Below, piece after piece: positions 1-7,619 of a DNA stretch of 26,722 nucleotides. The DNA is taken from positions 1 through 26,722 of the forward strand of contig DATNMW010000152.1 in assembly GCA_035602155.1 (NCBI GenBank). The letters are read 5' to 3'. The translations under genes were made by a program, and so were the position numbers. The notes beneath the pieces are model-generated. The model searched no databases. It saw only the letters and a program-made list of their open reading frames with translations, and had not been told where the DNA came from. The stretch's first letter is position 1. Each line of letters begins with the position of its first letter. This DNA is from Bog-159 sp035602155. Its GTDB lineage: Bacteria > Acidobacteriota > Terriglobia > Bryobacterales > Bryobacteraceae.

Positions 1-70
1 GCAAAATCCCGCGATCGTCGTCGTACGCAAGTGCCCGCAGGGCGGTTGATTCCACCCTCATTTCGTCCAT
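1..70 (-). CDS. KTSC-domain protein, 5' fragment
   Basis: Only the first 23 codons are inside the window. The translation begins MDEMRVESTALRALAYDDD, which matches the start of KTSC-domain proteins: a conserved V-x-S-T-A-L-x-x-(L/I)-x-Y-D segment preceding a short beta-rich domain. The ATG at 68-70 is preceded on its own strand by GGAGG six bases upstream, so this start is preferred over the in-frame ATG three codons later. KTSC is a small domain found alone or fused to larger proteins, and its molecular role is not settled. A TGG-TATTCT extended -10 lies about 35 bases upstream. Family call is by motif from a short stretch. Confidence 0.7.
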   Translation of the reverse strand, partial: MDEMRVESTALRALAYDDDRGIL

Positions 71-103
71 GAGTGACCTCCAGGAGAGGCTGCGCTCTAG
101 AAC

Positions 104-112
104 AGAATACCA
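104..112 (-). promoter_or_regulatory. Extended -10 promoter element for the KTSC gene
   Basis: On the minus strand the sequence reads TGG-TATTCT, an extended -10 with 5/6 match to TATAAT. The predicted transcription start is near 97, giving a ~27-base leader before the ATG at 70. No clear -35 is seen. The identical string TGGTATTCTG recurs upstream of the oxidoreductase at 4406. Confidence 0.35.
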
Positions 113-168
113 TAGAAATGTTTATTAAGTGAAGAGTATTGAGCTTAGGGCCAGTTTATCGCCGCCGA

Positions 169-1500
169 TCATTCCCGGCGATCGTTGTGATCGCCAGGCG
201 TTTCGCTCGCCAAGCGCTGTTCCGCGGCTGCTTCGGTGTGACGATCCGTCAAGGTGTAGACCGCCGCCAGGCCCTGGTGCGGCTCCGGATCGCCGGGCCG
301 CAGTTTCGCCGCTTCCGCGAAGTATCGCTGCGCATCGGGATACTGGCGGTCGGCGAGCCTTTTCCGCGCCAGGACGAGCGAGGTACGGTAGAGCAAATCC
401 GCGGCTGCGGCATCCTGCAAATTGAGTTCGTGTGCGCGGCTAAGAGCCTGGTAAGCAGGCAGAACTTCATCCAGCTTCGCCAGCACCGCGCCATAAAGGA
501 AGTTTACTTGGAAGATGTCCGGCCACCGCTCGACGGCTTTGGCGATGGGTACGCGTGCCTCCTGAAAGCGGCCCATTCGATAGTAGGTGAAAGCCAGGTT
601 GTACTGCATTTGCGGCCTTTCCGGGGCGAGGTCGGCGGCCCGGCGCAGCGGCGCCAGAGCGGATTCCAGGTCGCCGTGCTGGCCGTAGATGGTTCCCAGC
701 GCGGTCAGCCGCTCGGCGTCGTCCGGATCGTACAGCCGCTGGCAATATGCGCGGGCTTCGGCGTGCGGACCACTGTCCAACTTTTGCGCGCATGCGGTGC
801 GCAGTTCGCTCTCGTCGGTGTCGCGCCGGCGCAGTTCCGCCGATTCCGCGAAGGCTTTCTTGGCTTCGCCGTCGCGGCCTTGGCTCCGATACACCATGGC
901 CAGTTGATACTGCGCCAGGCTATCCCGCAGGTTGATTTGAGCGGCTTGCCGCAACCACTTCTCGGCTGCCGCCAGGTCGCCCTGTTTGAAGCACGCCAGG
1001 CCCAGGTAGTAGGCCGTGTCCGCAAAAGGAGGCTTGGCGATGGCATTACTCAGGTTGCGGACGGCGCCCGCGAAGTCCTGGTCCAGCAAGTCTAGACGCC
1101 CCAGGTAGTACGAGACGTTGGGATGCTCACCCACCTCACGCCGCACGGCTTCGAACTCCCGGCGGGATTCGCCGGATTGCTTCAGCTCGAACAGCGCAAC
1201 GCCCAGCGGGAATTGCGCGCGCATCACCAGCGCGGGGTCGAGCCGCAGTGCCGCGCGGAATTCAGCGACGGCTGCTTCGTAGCGCTCCTGCCTGAGTGCG
1301 TCGTAGCCCGTGCCCAGGTGCCCTTCCGCCGTGTCCTGTGTTTGAGGTGCAGCGCCTGGCGCCAACGCCAGCATGGCAACCGAGAAGGCCAAAGCCACGG
1401 CGCCGCTCGGGGGATGAGGCGGCGGATGCCGGCTTGGAATGCAGTTTCTCCAAAACATATGCATTCTGACTCTTACCCGGGCGCGCGTAGCCGCCGTCAT
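169..1500 (-). CDS. Tetratricopeptide repeat protein
   Basis: A 443-residue protein made mostly of TPR units between about residues 57 and 430. Readable repeats include GYDALRQERYEAAVAEFRAA, YYLGLACFKQGDLAAAEKWL, LGTIYGQHGDLESALAPLRR and YNLAFTYYRMGRFQEARVPI, each with the W/L-G-Y-A-F-A-P spacing of a TPR helix pair. A hydrophobic stretch (AVALAFSVAMLALAPGAAPQ, about 33-52) suggests a secretion signal, so the protein is probably periplasmic or membrane-anchored and serves as a protein-interaction scaffold. The start is uncertain: ATG 1500 has a weak Shine-Dalgarno, and in-frame ATGs at 1464 and 1458 would give a more usual signal-peptide length. No enzymatic domain is seen. Confidence 0.85.
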   Translation of the reverse strand: MTAATRARVRVRMHMFWRNCIPSRHPPPHPPSGAVALAFSVAMLALAPGAAPQTQDTAEGHLGTGYDALRQERYEAAVAEFRAALRLDPALVMRAQFPLGVALFELKQSGESRREFEAVRREVGEHPNVSYYLGRLDLLDQDFAGAVRNLSNAIAKPPFADTAYYLGLACFKQGDLAAAEKWLRQAAQINLRDSLAQYQLAMVYRSQGRDGEAKKAFAESAELRRRDTDESELRTACAQKLDSGPHAEARAYCQRLYDPDDAERLTALGTIYGQHGDLESALAPLRRAADLAPERPQMQYNLAFTYYRMGRFQEARVPIAKAVERWPDIFQVNFLYGAVLAKLDEVLPAYQALSRAHELNLQDAAAADLLYRTSLVLARKRLADRQYPDAQRYFAEAAKLRPGDPEPHQGLAAVYTLTDRHTEAAAEQRLASETPGDHNDRRE

Positions 1501-1578
1501 GATTTCGCGAATTCCATCAAGCCGATTTTACAAGACTGTGCCTGCGGAATGCGGACTACGACCATGCGTGTGTATTGC

Positions 1579-2769
1579 TCAGAATTTGGCAGGTTGGATG
1601 CCTGCTCCACCCAAACTGCTGCGCAGCGCCTGATTTCCCAAGTGCCCCGCGCGCGCGGCCGCGACTCCCACCGCCGCGGACGCATTCGGCGTGTTTCGCG
1701 ATCGAATGCAATCGAGGAAGTTTTGCACGTGCTCGATCGCGCCATCGTGTTCGGATTCGACTTCCTGCGCCACATCCTTCAGATCGGGAAGCTCAGTGTA
1801 TCTGGGCTGTTCGGGATACACGGCGAAACCGCCGCGATGCAGCCGCATCATGGCTTTGGTGCCGTGGAAGATCAAGCCGCCGCCTTCCAGGTAACCCATT
1901 AGGCTGCAATCGAAATTCACCAGGAAGTTGCCGGGATAGTGAAACGCGGCGTTGACCGTATCGGGCCACTGCCATTCCGGAATCAGGTATTTGCCGCCCA
2001 TGGCCTGCGCATCGATAGGGGTGTCGCTCGACATGCACCAGTGCGCCACGTCCACCCAATGCAGAAACAGATCGGTAAGCGAGCCGCCGCCGAAATCCCA
2101 GAACCAGCGCCAGTTGCGGTAACGCTCGGGATCGAACGGCTGATCGGGCGCGGAGCCCAGGAACATCTTCCAATCGAGTTTTGAGGCATTGATGGGCGCG
2201 CGCGTATCGCGTCCTTGCAGGTAATTCTGATACCAGTAGGTGCGGATGATCGTAACCTGGCCCAGGCCGCCGCCCGCCACGATCTCGCGCGCCCGCTGGA
2301 AGTGCGGCCAGCTTCGCTGCTGCATGCCGGTCTGCACGACGCGCTTCGATTCGGCGATCGCCTTCAGCAGGGGCTCGCCTTCCTCGATGCGGTGCGTGAC
2401 CGGCTTCTCGACATACACGTCCTTGCCCGCGCGCACCGCGTCGATGGCCATGGGCACGTGCCAGTGATCCGGCGCGCCGATCACCACCGCGTCCACATCG
2501 GGCTGTTCCAACAGCCTGCGGTAGTCGGAGAATTCGCGCGCATCCGGCGCCACCTTCGCGCGCGCCTGCCGGAGGTGCGGTTCGTAAACGTCGCAGAGGG
2601 ACACGATCCGGCTGCCGCCGCCCTCGTTGAGAAGGCTCAGCAGATATTGGCAGCGCCCGCCCGTGCCAATGCCGCCTACGCGAATGCGGTCGTTCGCCCC
2701 CAGGATGCGGCTGTATGACGCGGCGGTGGCGAGAGCCGCGGACTTGACGAATTGACGCCGGTCTGTCAT
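1579..2769 (-). CDS. Gfo/Idh/MocA-family oxidoreductase with Tat-type leader (paralog 1)
   Basis: A 396-residue NAD(P)-dependent oxidoreductase of the Gfo/Idh/MocA family, which acts on sugars, inositols and related polyols. The N-terminus MTDRRQFVKSAALATAAS is a twin-arginine-like leader, so export is likely. The Rossmann nucleotide loop VGGIGTGG is at 31-38, the family DHWH at 101-104 and the catalytic-lysine motif EKP at 121-123. A substrate-domain His/Asp cluster (LHWVDVAHW) follows. The ATG at 2769 is chosen because AAAGGAG lies 8-9 bases upstream; the frame stays open to 2982, but that extension is a broken YciI-like gene. The C-terminus after HLGNQALR is short and ends in residues encoded by a palindromic repeat (GGAGIQPAKF), unlike the ~45-residue-longer tail of the upstream paralog. 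The substrate cannot be named from sequence. Confidence 0.9.
   Translation of the reverse strand: MTDRRQFVKSAALATAASYSRILGANDRIRVGGIGTGGRCQYLLSLLNEGGGSRIVSLCDVYEPHLRQARAKVAPDAREFSDYRRLLEQPDVDAVVIGAPDHWHVPMAIDAVRAGKDVYVEKPVTHRIEEGEPLLKAIAESKRVVQTGMQQRSWPHFQRAREIVAGGGLGQVTIIRTYWYQNYLQGRDTRAPINASKLDWKMFLGSAPDQPFDPERYRNWRWFWDFGGGSLTDLFLHWVDVAHWCMSSDTPIDAQAMGGKYLIPEWQWPDTVNAAFHYPGNFLVNFDCSLMGYLEGGGLIFHGTKAMMRLHRGGFAVYPEQPRYTELPDLKDVAQEVESEHDGAIEHVQNFLDCIRSRNTPNASAAVGVAAARAGHLGNQALRSSLGGAGIQPAKF
1586..1612. repeat. Short palindromic (REP-like) element in the 3' end of the oxidoreductase
   Basis: GGCAGG-TTGGATG-CCTGCTCC can form a GCAGG/CCTGC stem. It overlaps the last ~10 codons of the oxidoreductase. 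Two other palindromes of similar design lie at 13717-13740 and 15115-15141. I infer they belong to a dispersed intergenic repeat family; genome-wide copy number cannot be seen here. Confidence 0.35.
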
Positions 2770-2783
2770 GTGAGTTGCTCCTT

Positions 2784-3023
2784 TCAGGGTAGAGCGCCCA
2801 TTCGCAGATTCCACGAGTCGATTCGGCTCACGCGAGGAATATTCAGGCCGGTCCAAGGATCCCCCTGCCAAACGTTCATCGATTTCGTCGGGCGCGTTCG
2901 CGCTTAGGACCAGAAGCACGTCCGGCGTGCCCTCCAGCGGCCCTCCGAGCAAGACGATGCTTTCCTTCACGAGCGCGTTCATGAAGCGTCTATGGCCCTC
3001 CCAATCACCGCGAACAGGTTCAT
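2784..3023 (-). pseudogene. YciI-like (YCII domain) gene remnant, frameshifted
   Basis: Between the two oxidoreductases lies a degraded YCII-domain gene. A start with a good ribosome site (AGGAG, 6 bases) at 3021-3023 reads MNLFAVI, the usual YciI beginning, then hits a stop. The second frame continues DWEGHRRFMNALVKESIVLLGGPLEG-TPDVLLVLSA, the core of the family. After ERLAG the frame breaks in a five-base G run (C run at 2861-2865 on plus). With one base removed the reading becomes GDPWTGLNIPRVSRIDSWNL to a TGA at 2784, which is the normal YciI C-terminus. Roughly 15-20 residues are also missing between MNLFAVI and DWEGH. At least two lesions make it a likely pseudogene. The G-run lesion alone could be a sequencing error, the 5' lesion less easily. 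Confidence 0.7.
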
Positions 3024-3032
3024 TCCAGGCTC

Positions 3033-4406
3033 CTATGCTTGCATGCCTTCCAGCTTCCAGGGCGCGCGATACGGGCGCACCAACATCCGGTTGGCCGCCT
3101 CGGTGGCGGTGTCGTTGCCGATGAAGCGCTCGGCCTTACCGTCCCACTGCAGCTTGCTTTCCAGGCGCAGCGCGATGTTGCCGAGGTGGCACGCGGTAGT
3201 CGTGCGGTGTCCGATTTCGATATCCGCCAGCGGCACTTCGCGCGACTTCACGCACTTGAGGAAATTCTGCACGTGCGGCACATGCTGCACCGAAGTGGTG
3301 CCGCGGCCGGCCACGCCCTCCAACTCGTAATACATGCTGACGCCGGTGAGATCGTCGAAGGCCGCGCGCGACGAGATGCCTCCCGGCTCGGTGTGGCTCT
3401 TCATCTGCGGCGTGATTTCGTAGCCGGCGCGGTCCACGAACAGCGTGCCGCGCGTGCCGTGAAACTGGATGCCGTAACTGCCGAAAGGCTTGTGGCCGGC
3501 GTCGCCATTGTGGCCGTAGGAATTGTGCAGCAGGCAAGTGTAATGCAGCAGGAAGCCGGGATACTCCCAAGTGACTTCCTGAGTATCGGGCGTGTCGCGC
3601 CGGTCGTGCACATAGATTTTGCCGCCCGACGAGGCGACCGCTTGCGGCGTATCCACGCCCATGGCCATGTGGACGATGTCCACAAGGTGCACGCCCCAAT
3701 CCGTGATGCGTCCGCCGCCATACGCGAAGAACGATCGCCAGTTGCCTAGGAAGCGGGCCGGATTAAACGGAACCTTGGGCGCGGGCCCCAGCCAGAAATC
3801 GTAATCGAGGCCGGCGGGCGGGTCGGCATCCGGCGGCGTGCCGAGTCCTTCGGGCGAACTCGTCTCGTGGATCCAGGTCTGCACGTAGTGGATTTCGCCG
3901 ATCCCGCCTGAGCGCACGATTTGCGCGGCGCGCTGGAAGTGCGAGCCGGAGCGCTGCTGCAAGCCCACCTGCACGATGCGCTGATTGCGGCGGGCGGCCT
4001 CCACCATGAGGCGCCCTTCACGCACCACATTGGAGACGGGCTTTTCCACATACACGTCCTTGCCCGCATGGCAGGCCTCCACGGTGATGAGCGGGTGCCA
4101 ATGATCGGGCGTGGCGACGACCACTGCGTCCACCGCGCGGTCGTCCAGCAGCTTGCGGAAATCCGAGTAGGTGCGCGCCTTGCCGTCGGTGAGCTGGTGA
4201 GCCTCCTGCAGGTTCGGCTGGTAGACATCGCAGACGGCTACGATCGCGGCTTCGGGCTGCTTCTGGAAATCCGCCAGGTCCATGCGGCCCATGCCGCCGC
4301 AGCCGATCACGCCCACGCCAATGCGGTCGTTGGCCGAAGCGCGGGCTTGTGGTGAGAGCGCGCCGGCGGCCAGAGCCGCGCTCTTGAAGAGGTCTCGTCG
4401 ATTCAT
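3033..4406 (-). CDS. Gfo/Idh/MocA-family oxidoreductase with Tat-type leader (paralog 2)
   Basis: A 457-residue member of the same family as the gene at 1579-2769. The leader MNRRDLFKSAALAAGAL carries an RR pair and a hydrophobic run, so Tat export is likely. The Rossmann loop GVIGCGGMG is at 32-40, DHWH follows, and EKP is at 121-123, the same residue numbers as in paralog 1. The C-terminus has the full tail (HLGNIALRLESKLQWDGKAE to RPYRAPWKLEGMQA) that paralog 1 lacks. GGAGG lies nine bases before the ATG. The stop TAG overlaps the AGGAG ribosome site of the YciI remnant, indicating one transcript through remnant and paralog 1. Likely a periplasmic sugar or polyol dehydrogenase; the substrate is unknown. 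Confidence 0.92.
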   Translation of the reverse strand: MNRRDLFKSAALAAGALSPQARASANDRIGVGVIGCGGMGRMDLADFQKQPEAAIVAVCDVYQPNLQEAHQLTDGKARTYSDFRKLLDDRAVDAVVVATPDHWHPLITVEACHAGKDVYVEKPVSNVVREGRLMVEAARRNQRIVQVGLQQRSGSHFQRAAQIVRSGGIGEIHYVQTWIHETSSPEGLGTPPDADPPAGLDYDFWLGPAPKVPFNPARFLGNWRSFFAYGGGRITDWGVHLVDIVHMAMGVDTPQAVASSGGKIYVHDRRDTPDTQEVTWEYPGFLLHYTCLLHNSYGHNGDAGHKPFGSYGIQFHGTRGTLFVDRAGYEITPQMKSHTEPGGISSRAAFDDLTGVSMYYELEGVAGRGTTSVQHVPHVQNFLKCVKSREVPLADIEIGHRTTTACHLGNIALRLESKLQWDGKAERFIGNDTATEAANRMLVRPYRAPWKLEGMQA

Positions 4407-4518
4407 GGATGCGCACCTCCGATCGCGATTCTATTTTACCGCCGAGCTTGGCGGGCTTTGGTGGAAGGCCGGGTTGTGCTGTGCCGGGTGTGCCGTCTAG
4501 CATTTCCAATGCGCGCGC

Positions 4519-4527
4519 AGAATACCA
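4519..4527 (-). promoter_or_regulatory. Extended -10 element upstream of the oxidoreductase operon
   Basis: TGG-TATTCT on the minus strand, identical over ten bases (TGGTATTCTG) to the element at 104-112. It would start transcription near 4512, leaving a ~105-base leader before the ATG at 4406. No -35 match is visible. A nearer alternative -10 (TAAAATAGAAT, about 4423-4440) also exists. Confidence 0.3.
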
Positions 4528-4637
4528 TCCTGTCCGCCTGGCCCCGCGGGCATGGGGCGAGGTTCGCCCGCCTTGCCACGCGAAACCGCCTGCCATACGG
4601 AAAGGCGGCTGCAGGTAGGATTGCCAGCCCTCCAGCA

Positions 4638-4646
4638 TGGTATATT
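4638..4646 (+). promoter_or_regulatory. Extended -10 element abutting the S9 peptidase start
   Basis: TGG-TATATT ends eight bases before the ATG at 4655, so the predicted transcription start falls at or within about two bases of the initiation codon. There is no Shine-Dalgarno. This supports ATG 4655 over the in-frame ATG 4637, which would lie upstream of the transcription start, and suggests a leaderless mRNA. Confidence 0.45.
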
Positions 4647-4654
4647 CGCGTGCA

Positions 4655-6640
4655 ATGTTTCGATTTGCCCTAATATTCTGCGCGGCGGCGGCGGCTCAGA
4701 CCGCCAAACCGCCGCTGACTTTGGATGAGTTTTTCAATGCCGTGGATATCCGCAACGTACGCGTATCGCCGGATGGGCATGCCGTGGCGATTGAGACGGT
4801 GCGGGCGGATTGGGAAGCCGATCGCTACCGGAACGATTTGTGGCTGTATCGCGACGATGCGCGCGGGTCGCTGGTGCAGCTCACGCGCTCGGGGCACGAC
4901 CACGATGCGGAGTGGTCGCCGGATGGAAGCTGGATCGCGTTTCTGTCCGACCGGGAGAGCGGCAAGACCGGCGAATCCGAGAACAGCGAGAAGCCCGACC
5001 AGGTCTGGGCGATCGCGTCAGGCGGAGGCGATGCTTTCGCGGTGACGCACGGCGAGGAGAAGGTCCACGCGTTTGCATGGTCGGCCGATTCGCGGCAAGT
5101 CTATTACGCCACCCGCACGCCTTGGGACCAAGAGAAGCAGGAGGCCTATAAGAAGGATTGGAAAGACGTGGTGGAGTTCCGCGAATCGGAGCGCGGCGAC
5201 GCCATCGAGCGGGTGGAAATCTCGACGGGCGCGGTGAAGCGGATTGCCGCGACGCCCTGGCGCGTGAAACAAATGGAAGCTTCGTCGCATGGGACGACTC
5301 TCGCGTTTCTGACGGATTCCATCTCCGAACGGCAGGAGGACATGGAGGCATATGGCATCTACCTTGTGGATGCGCAGGGCGGCCAGCCGCGCACACTGGT
5401 ACAGCGCCCGGCAGTGCTGGACAGCATGCATTGGACGCCGGACTGCCGGCACATCTTCTTCTCGTTTCTGAACGGGGCAGTGGAGGGAAGTTATCAGGAT
5501 GCGCAGCCGCGTGTGTATTGGGTGGATGCGGTATCCTCCGGCGCGCGATTGACGCGGTGGTCGAAGTTTCCGGGAGCGGTCACCGGGTACACGGTGACGC
5601 AGGAGGGCGGCCTGCTGGTTACCGGACGCATGGGCACCGAGGTGCAAGTGTATCGCGAGGACCCGCATGTGTTCGTGAAGCAGCCGGGACGGCCGGGCAC
5701 TTACGAGCGGATCTCAGCCGCGGCGCACGCCACGAAGGTGGCATTTGTACACTCGACGCTGACCGAGCCGCCGGAGGTTTATTTTGGCGAAGGCGTGGCG
5801 GATGCGCACCCGATCACAGCGTTCAACCGCCTGTTCGCGGAGCGCGCTTTGCCGGAGGGGCAGCCTTACCACTGGACCGCGGACGATGGCGTGACGGTGG
5901 AGGGCATGCTGATTTATCCGCCCGGCAAGCTGGGAGAGAAGAATCTGCGGACGCTCACGCTGATCCACGGCGGACCGGAGGATGCCGACGGCAACCACTT
6001 CGAGGCCGATTGGTATCAGTGGAGTTCGCTGGCGGCGACGCAAGGATGGCTGGTGTTCGAACCCAACTATCGCGGCTCGGTGGGCTATGGCGACCAGTTC
6101 GCGCTGGGAATTATACCGAACATTGTTTCGAAACCGGGCAAGGACATTCTGGAAGGCGTGGAGGCGCTGGTGAAGGACGGCATCGCCGATCCGGACAACC
6201 TGACTATCGGCGGGTATAGCTATGGCGGCTACCTGACTAACTGGCTGATCACGCAGACTACACGGTTCCGGGCGGCAGTTAGCGGCGCGGGCGCGGTGGA
6301 GCACGTTGCCAATTGGGGCAACGACGACACCACTTACGACGACGCTTACTTCCTGGGCGGCTTGCCGTGGGACATGATGAAGAACTATAACGACGAGGCG
6401 GCCATTTGGCAGATGAATAAGGTGAAGACTCCGACGCATATCGTGGCCGGCGCGGACGATGTACGGGTGTATGTGGGCGAACAGTATCTGCTGGAGCGAG
6501 CGTTGCGTGCGCGGGGCGTGCCGGTAAAGCTGCTGATCTTTCCCGGCGAAGGCCATGAACTGGATAAGAATCCCTGGCATGGAAAGATCAAAGTGCGGGA
6601 GGAGTTGAAGTGGCTGGAGACTTGGGCGGCGGCGCGGTAG
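4655..6640 (+). CDS. Secreted S9-family (prolyl oligopeptidase/acylaminoacyl-peptidase type) serine peptidase
   Basis: A 661-residue peptidase. MFRFALIFCAAAAAQTAK is a signal peptide. Residues ~25-400 form a beta-propeller with PD40/WD40-like units (WSPDGSWIAFLSDR, FAWSADSRQVYY). The C-terminal alpha/beta-hydrolase domain has the nucleophile elbow GGYSYGGY (Ser522 from this start), the acid in GADDVRV (Asp601 or 602) and the His in GEGHELDK (His634), the order and spacing of S9 enzymes. The family cleaves short peptides, often after Pro or from acylated N-termini. It stands alone on the plus strand, divergent from the oxidoreductase operon. The start is chosen from the signal peptide and the promoter element at 4638-4646. 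Confidence 0.93.
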   Translation: MFRFALIFCAAAAAQTAKPPLTLDEFFNAVDIRNVRVSPDGHAVAIETVRADWEADRYRNDLWLYRDDARGSLVQLTRSGHDHDAEWSPDGSWIAFLSDRESGKTGESENSEKPDQVWAIASGGGDAFAVTHGEEKVHAFAWSADSRQVYYATRTPWDQEKQEAYKKDWKDVVEFRESERGDAIERVEISTGAVKRIAATPWRVKQMEASSHGTTLAFLTDSISERQEDMEAYGIYLVDAQGGQPRTLVQRPAVLDSMHWTPDCRHIFFSFLNGAVEGSYQDAQPRVYWVDAVSSGARLTRWSKFPGAVTGYTVTQEGGLLVTGRMGTEVQVYREDPHVFVKQPGRPGTYERISAAAHATKVAFVHSTLTEPPEVYFGEGVADAHPITAFNRLFAERALPEGQPYHWTADDGVTVEGMLIYPPGKLGEKNLRTLTLIHGGPEDADGNHFEADWYQWSSLAATQGWLVFEPNYRGSVGYGDQFALGIIPNIVSKPGKDILEGVEALVKDGIADPDNLTIGGYSYGGYLTNWLITQTTRFRAAVSGAGAVEHVANWGNDDTTYDDAYFLGGLPWDMMKNYNDEAAIWQMNKVKTPTHIVAGADDVRVYVGEQYLLERALRARGVPVKLLIFPGEGHELDKNPWHGKIKVREELKWLETWAAAR

Positions 6641-6718
6641 GCTGCGTTCAATCGCTCCGGTAAGTCAACCGGCGGCATGCCTCGCTTTCACCGTAATGCA
6701 ACGACTAAGCGCCGGATT

Positions 6719-6976
6719 TCATGGCTCTCGCGCCGGCGGGATCAGCATGGTGGCGTCGGGAGACGAATGCACCCGAATGAGTGTCAGTACATCGTCGCCT
6801 TTATTGGAGCTCCAGGCTTTAGCAGTCTCCGACGCTTGCGTGCGGATCTCCTTGATCTCCAAATCCGTTAACGCCTTCGCCCGCTTCAAAACGCTCTCGA
6901 TCGCATTGATTTCCAGCCGTTGTGCCAGAACAAGCCGCAGCAACAGCCGCCATTCCGCGGTTGTTACGTTGTCCAT
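6719..6976 (-). CDS. Small unknown protein at the 3' end of the lut operon
   Basis: An 85-residue, probably helical, charged protein (MDNVTTAEWRLLLRLVLAQR...) that I do not recognise. It has no Cys, no signal peptide and no membrane segment. Its ATG lies seven bases after the lutC stop, with GGAG (inside the lutC 3' end) about ten bases upstream, so it is likely translated as a fourth cistron of the lut operon. A role in lactate oxidation is only inferred from position. Confidence 0.6.
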   Translation of the reverse strand: MDNVTTAEWRLLLRLVLAQRLEINAIESVLKRAKALTDLEIKEIRTQASETAKAWSSNKGDDVLTLIRVHSSPDATMLIPPAREP

Positions 6977-6983
6977 GTGTCAT

Positions 6984-7619
6984 CTACTCCACCACAACCA
7001 CGTGTATCTCCCCCGGCCCATGTACGCCCCGCACTAATATCTGCTCGATGTCCGCCGTGCGGCTAGGCCCGGTGATCAGCACCATGGAACTGGTCTGCTC
7101 CGCCGGATGCGGAAGGATCGTCAGCAACTCGTCAAGGCCCGATAGCACGCGCTCCTTGGGAACCACGGCGATGTGTACCGGCGGCAGCAACGAGATCAAG
7201 CGGGCTTCCGCCGGGCTGGCCAACATCACCAGGGTGCCCGTGTCCGCCAGGGCGTAGTCCGCACTGGTGATGCCCACATCGGCCACCGCACAGGCCGCGC
7301 GCAATTCGGCTGCATCGGTGAAGCCGGACTGCGCCCCAGCCAGATGCACGATGCCGCATTCCCGCAGGAACGGCGCGTTGGAGGCGACCGCCGTCTTCCC
7401 GTCCAGCACCGCAGCGACATAGGCCCGTGCCTCCTCGCCCGTGGCCGCGCGCCGAGCCTTGCCCGCCAGCGCCTCCACCGCGCGCATCATGCTGGCGACC
7501 CGCGTCTCTGCATCCATGGCGTCCACGCGCATGCGGACCGGCGGCGGCTCCGCAATCGCCTGCCCGTTGCTTCGCCCCAACGCTGTGCGCACCTTGTTCA
7601 GAATCGCTTCGCGGGACAT
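6984..7619 (-). CDS. lutC: LutC, LUD-domain subunit of L-lactate oxidation complex
   Basis: A 211-residue protein that is essentially one LUD (formerly DUF162) domain. Recognisable segments are VGITSADYALADTGTLVMLA, PPVHIAVVPKERVLSGLDEL and MVLITGPSRTADIEQILVRGVHGPGEIHVVVVE, typical of LutC. With LutA and LutB it forms the iron-sulfur L-lactate dehydrogenase complex that converts lactate to pyruvate at the cytoplasmic membrane face. The ATG (7617-7619) overlaps the lutB TGA by one base (TGATG), indicating translational coupling; an open upstream extension is rejected because it lies inside lutB. The family's lack of metal ligands is normal for LutC. Confidence 0.93.
   Translation of the reverse strand: MSREAILNKVRTALGRSNGQAIAEPPPVRMRVDAMDAETRVASMMRAVEALAGKARRAATGEEARAYVAAVLDGKTAVASNAPFLRECGIVHLAGAQSGFTDAAELRAACAVADVGITSADYALADTGTLVMLASPAEARLISLLPPVHIAVVPKERVLSGLDELLTILPHPAEQTSSMVLITGPSRTADIEQILVRGVHGPGEIHVVVVE

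Noticed and set aside
139..1095. Long open frame on plus opposite the TPR gene
   Set aside because: It is the antisense of a GC-rich TPR coding region; composition (many R, V, Q and no domain) and lack of a ribosome site point to a shadow frame.
3039..3749. 236-codon plus-strand frame opposite the second oxidoreductase
   Set aside because: The minus strand carries clear Gfo/Idh/MocA motifs throughout; the plus translation is His/Arg/Ala-rich with no recognisable motif.
5158..6219. 353-codon frame inside the S9 peptidase
   Set aside because: It is Gly/Arg-rich out-of-frame translation within a gene with an intact propeller and catalytic triad.
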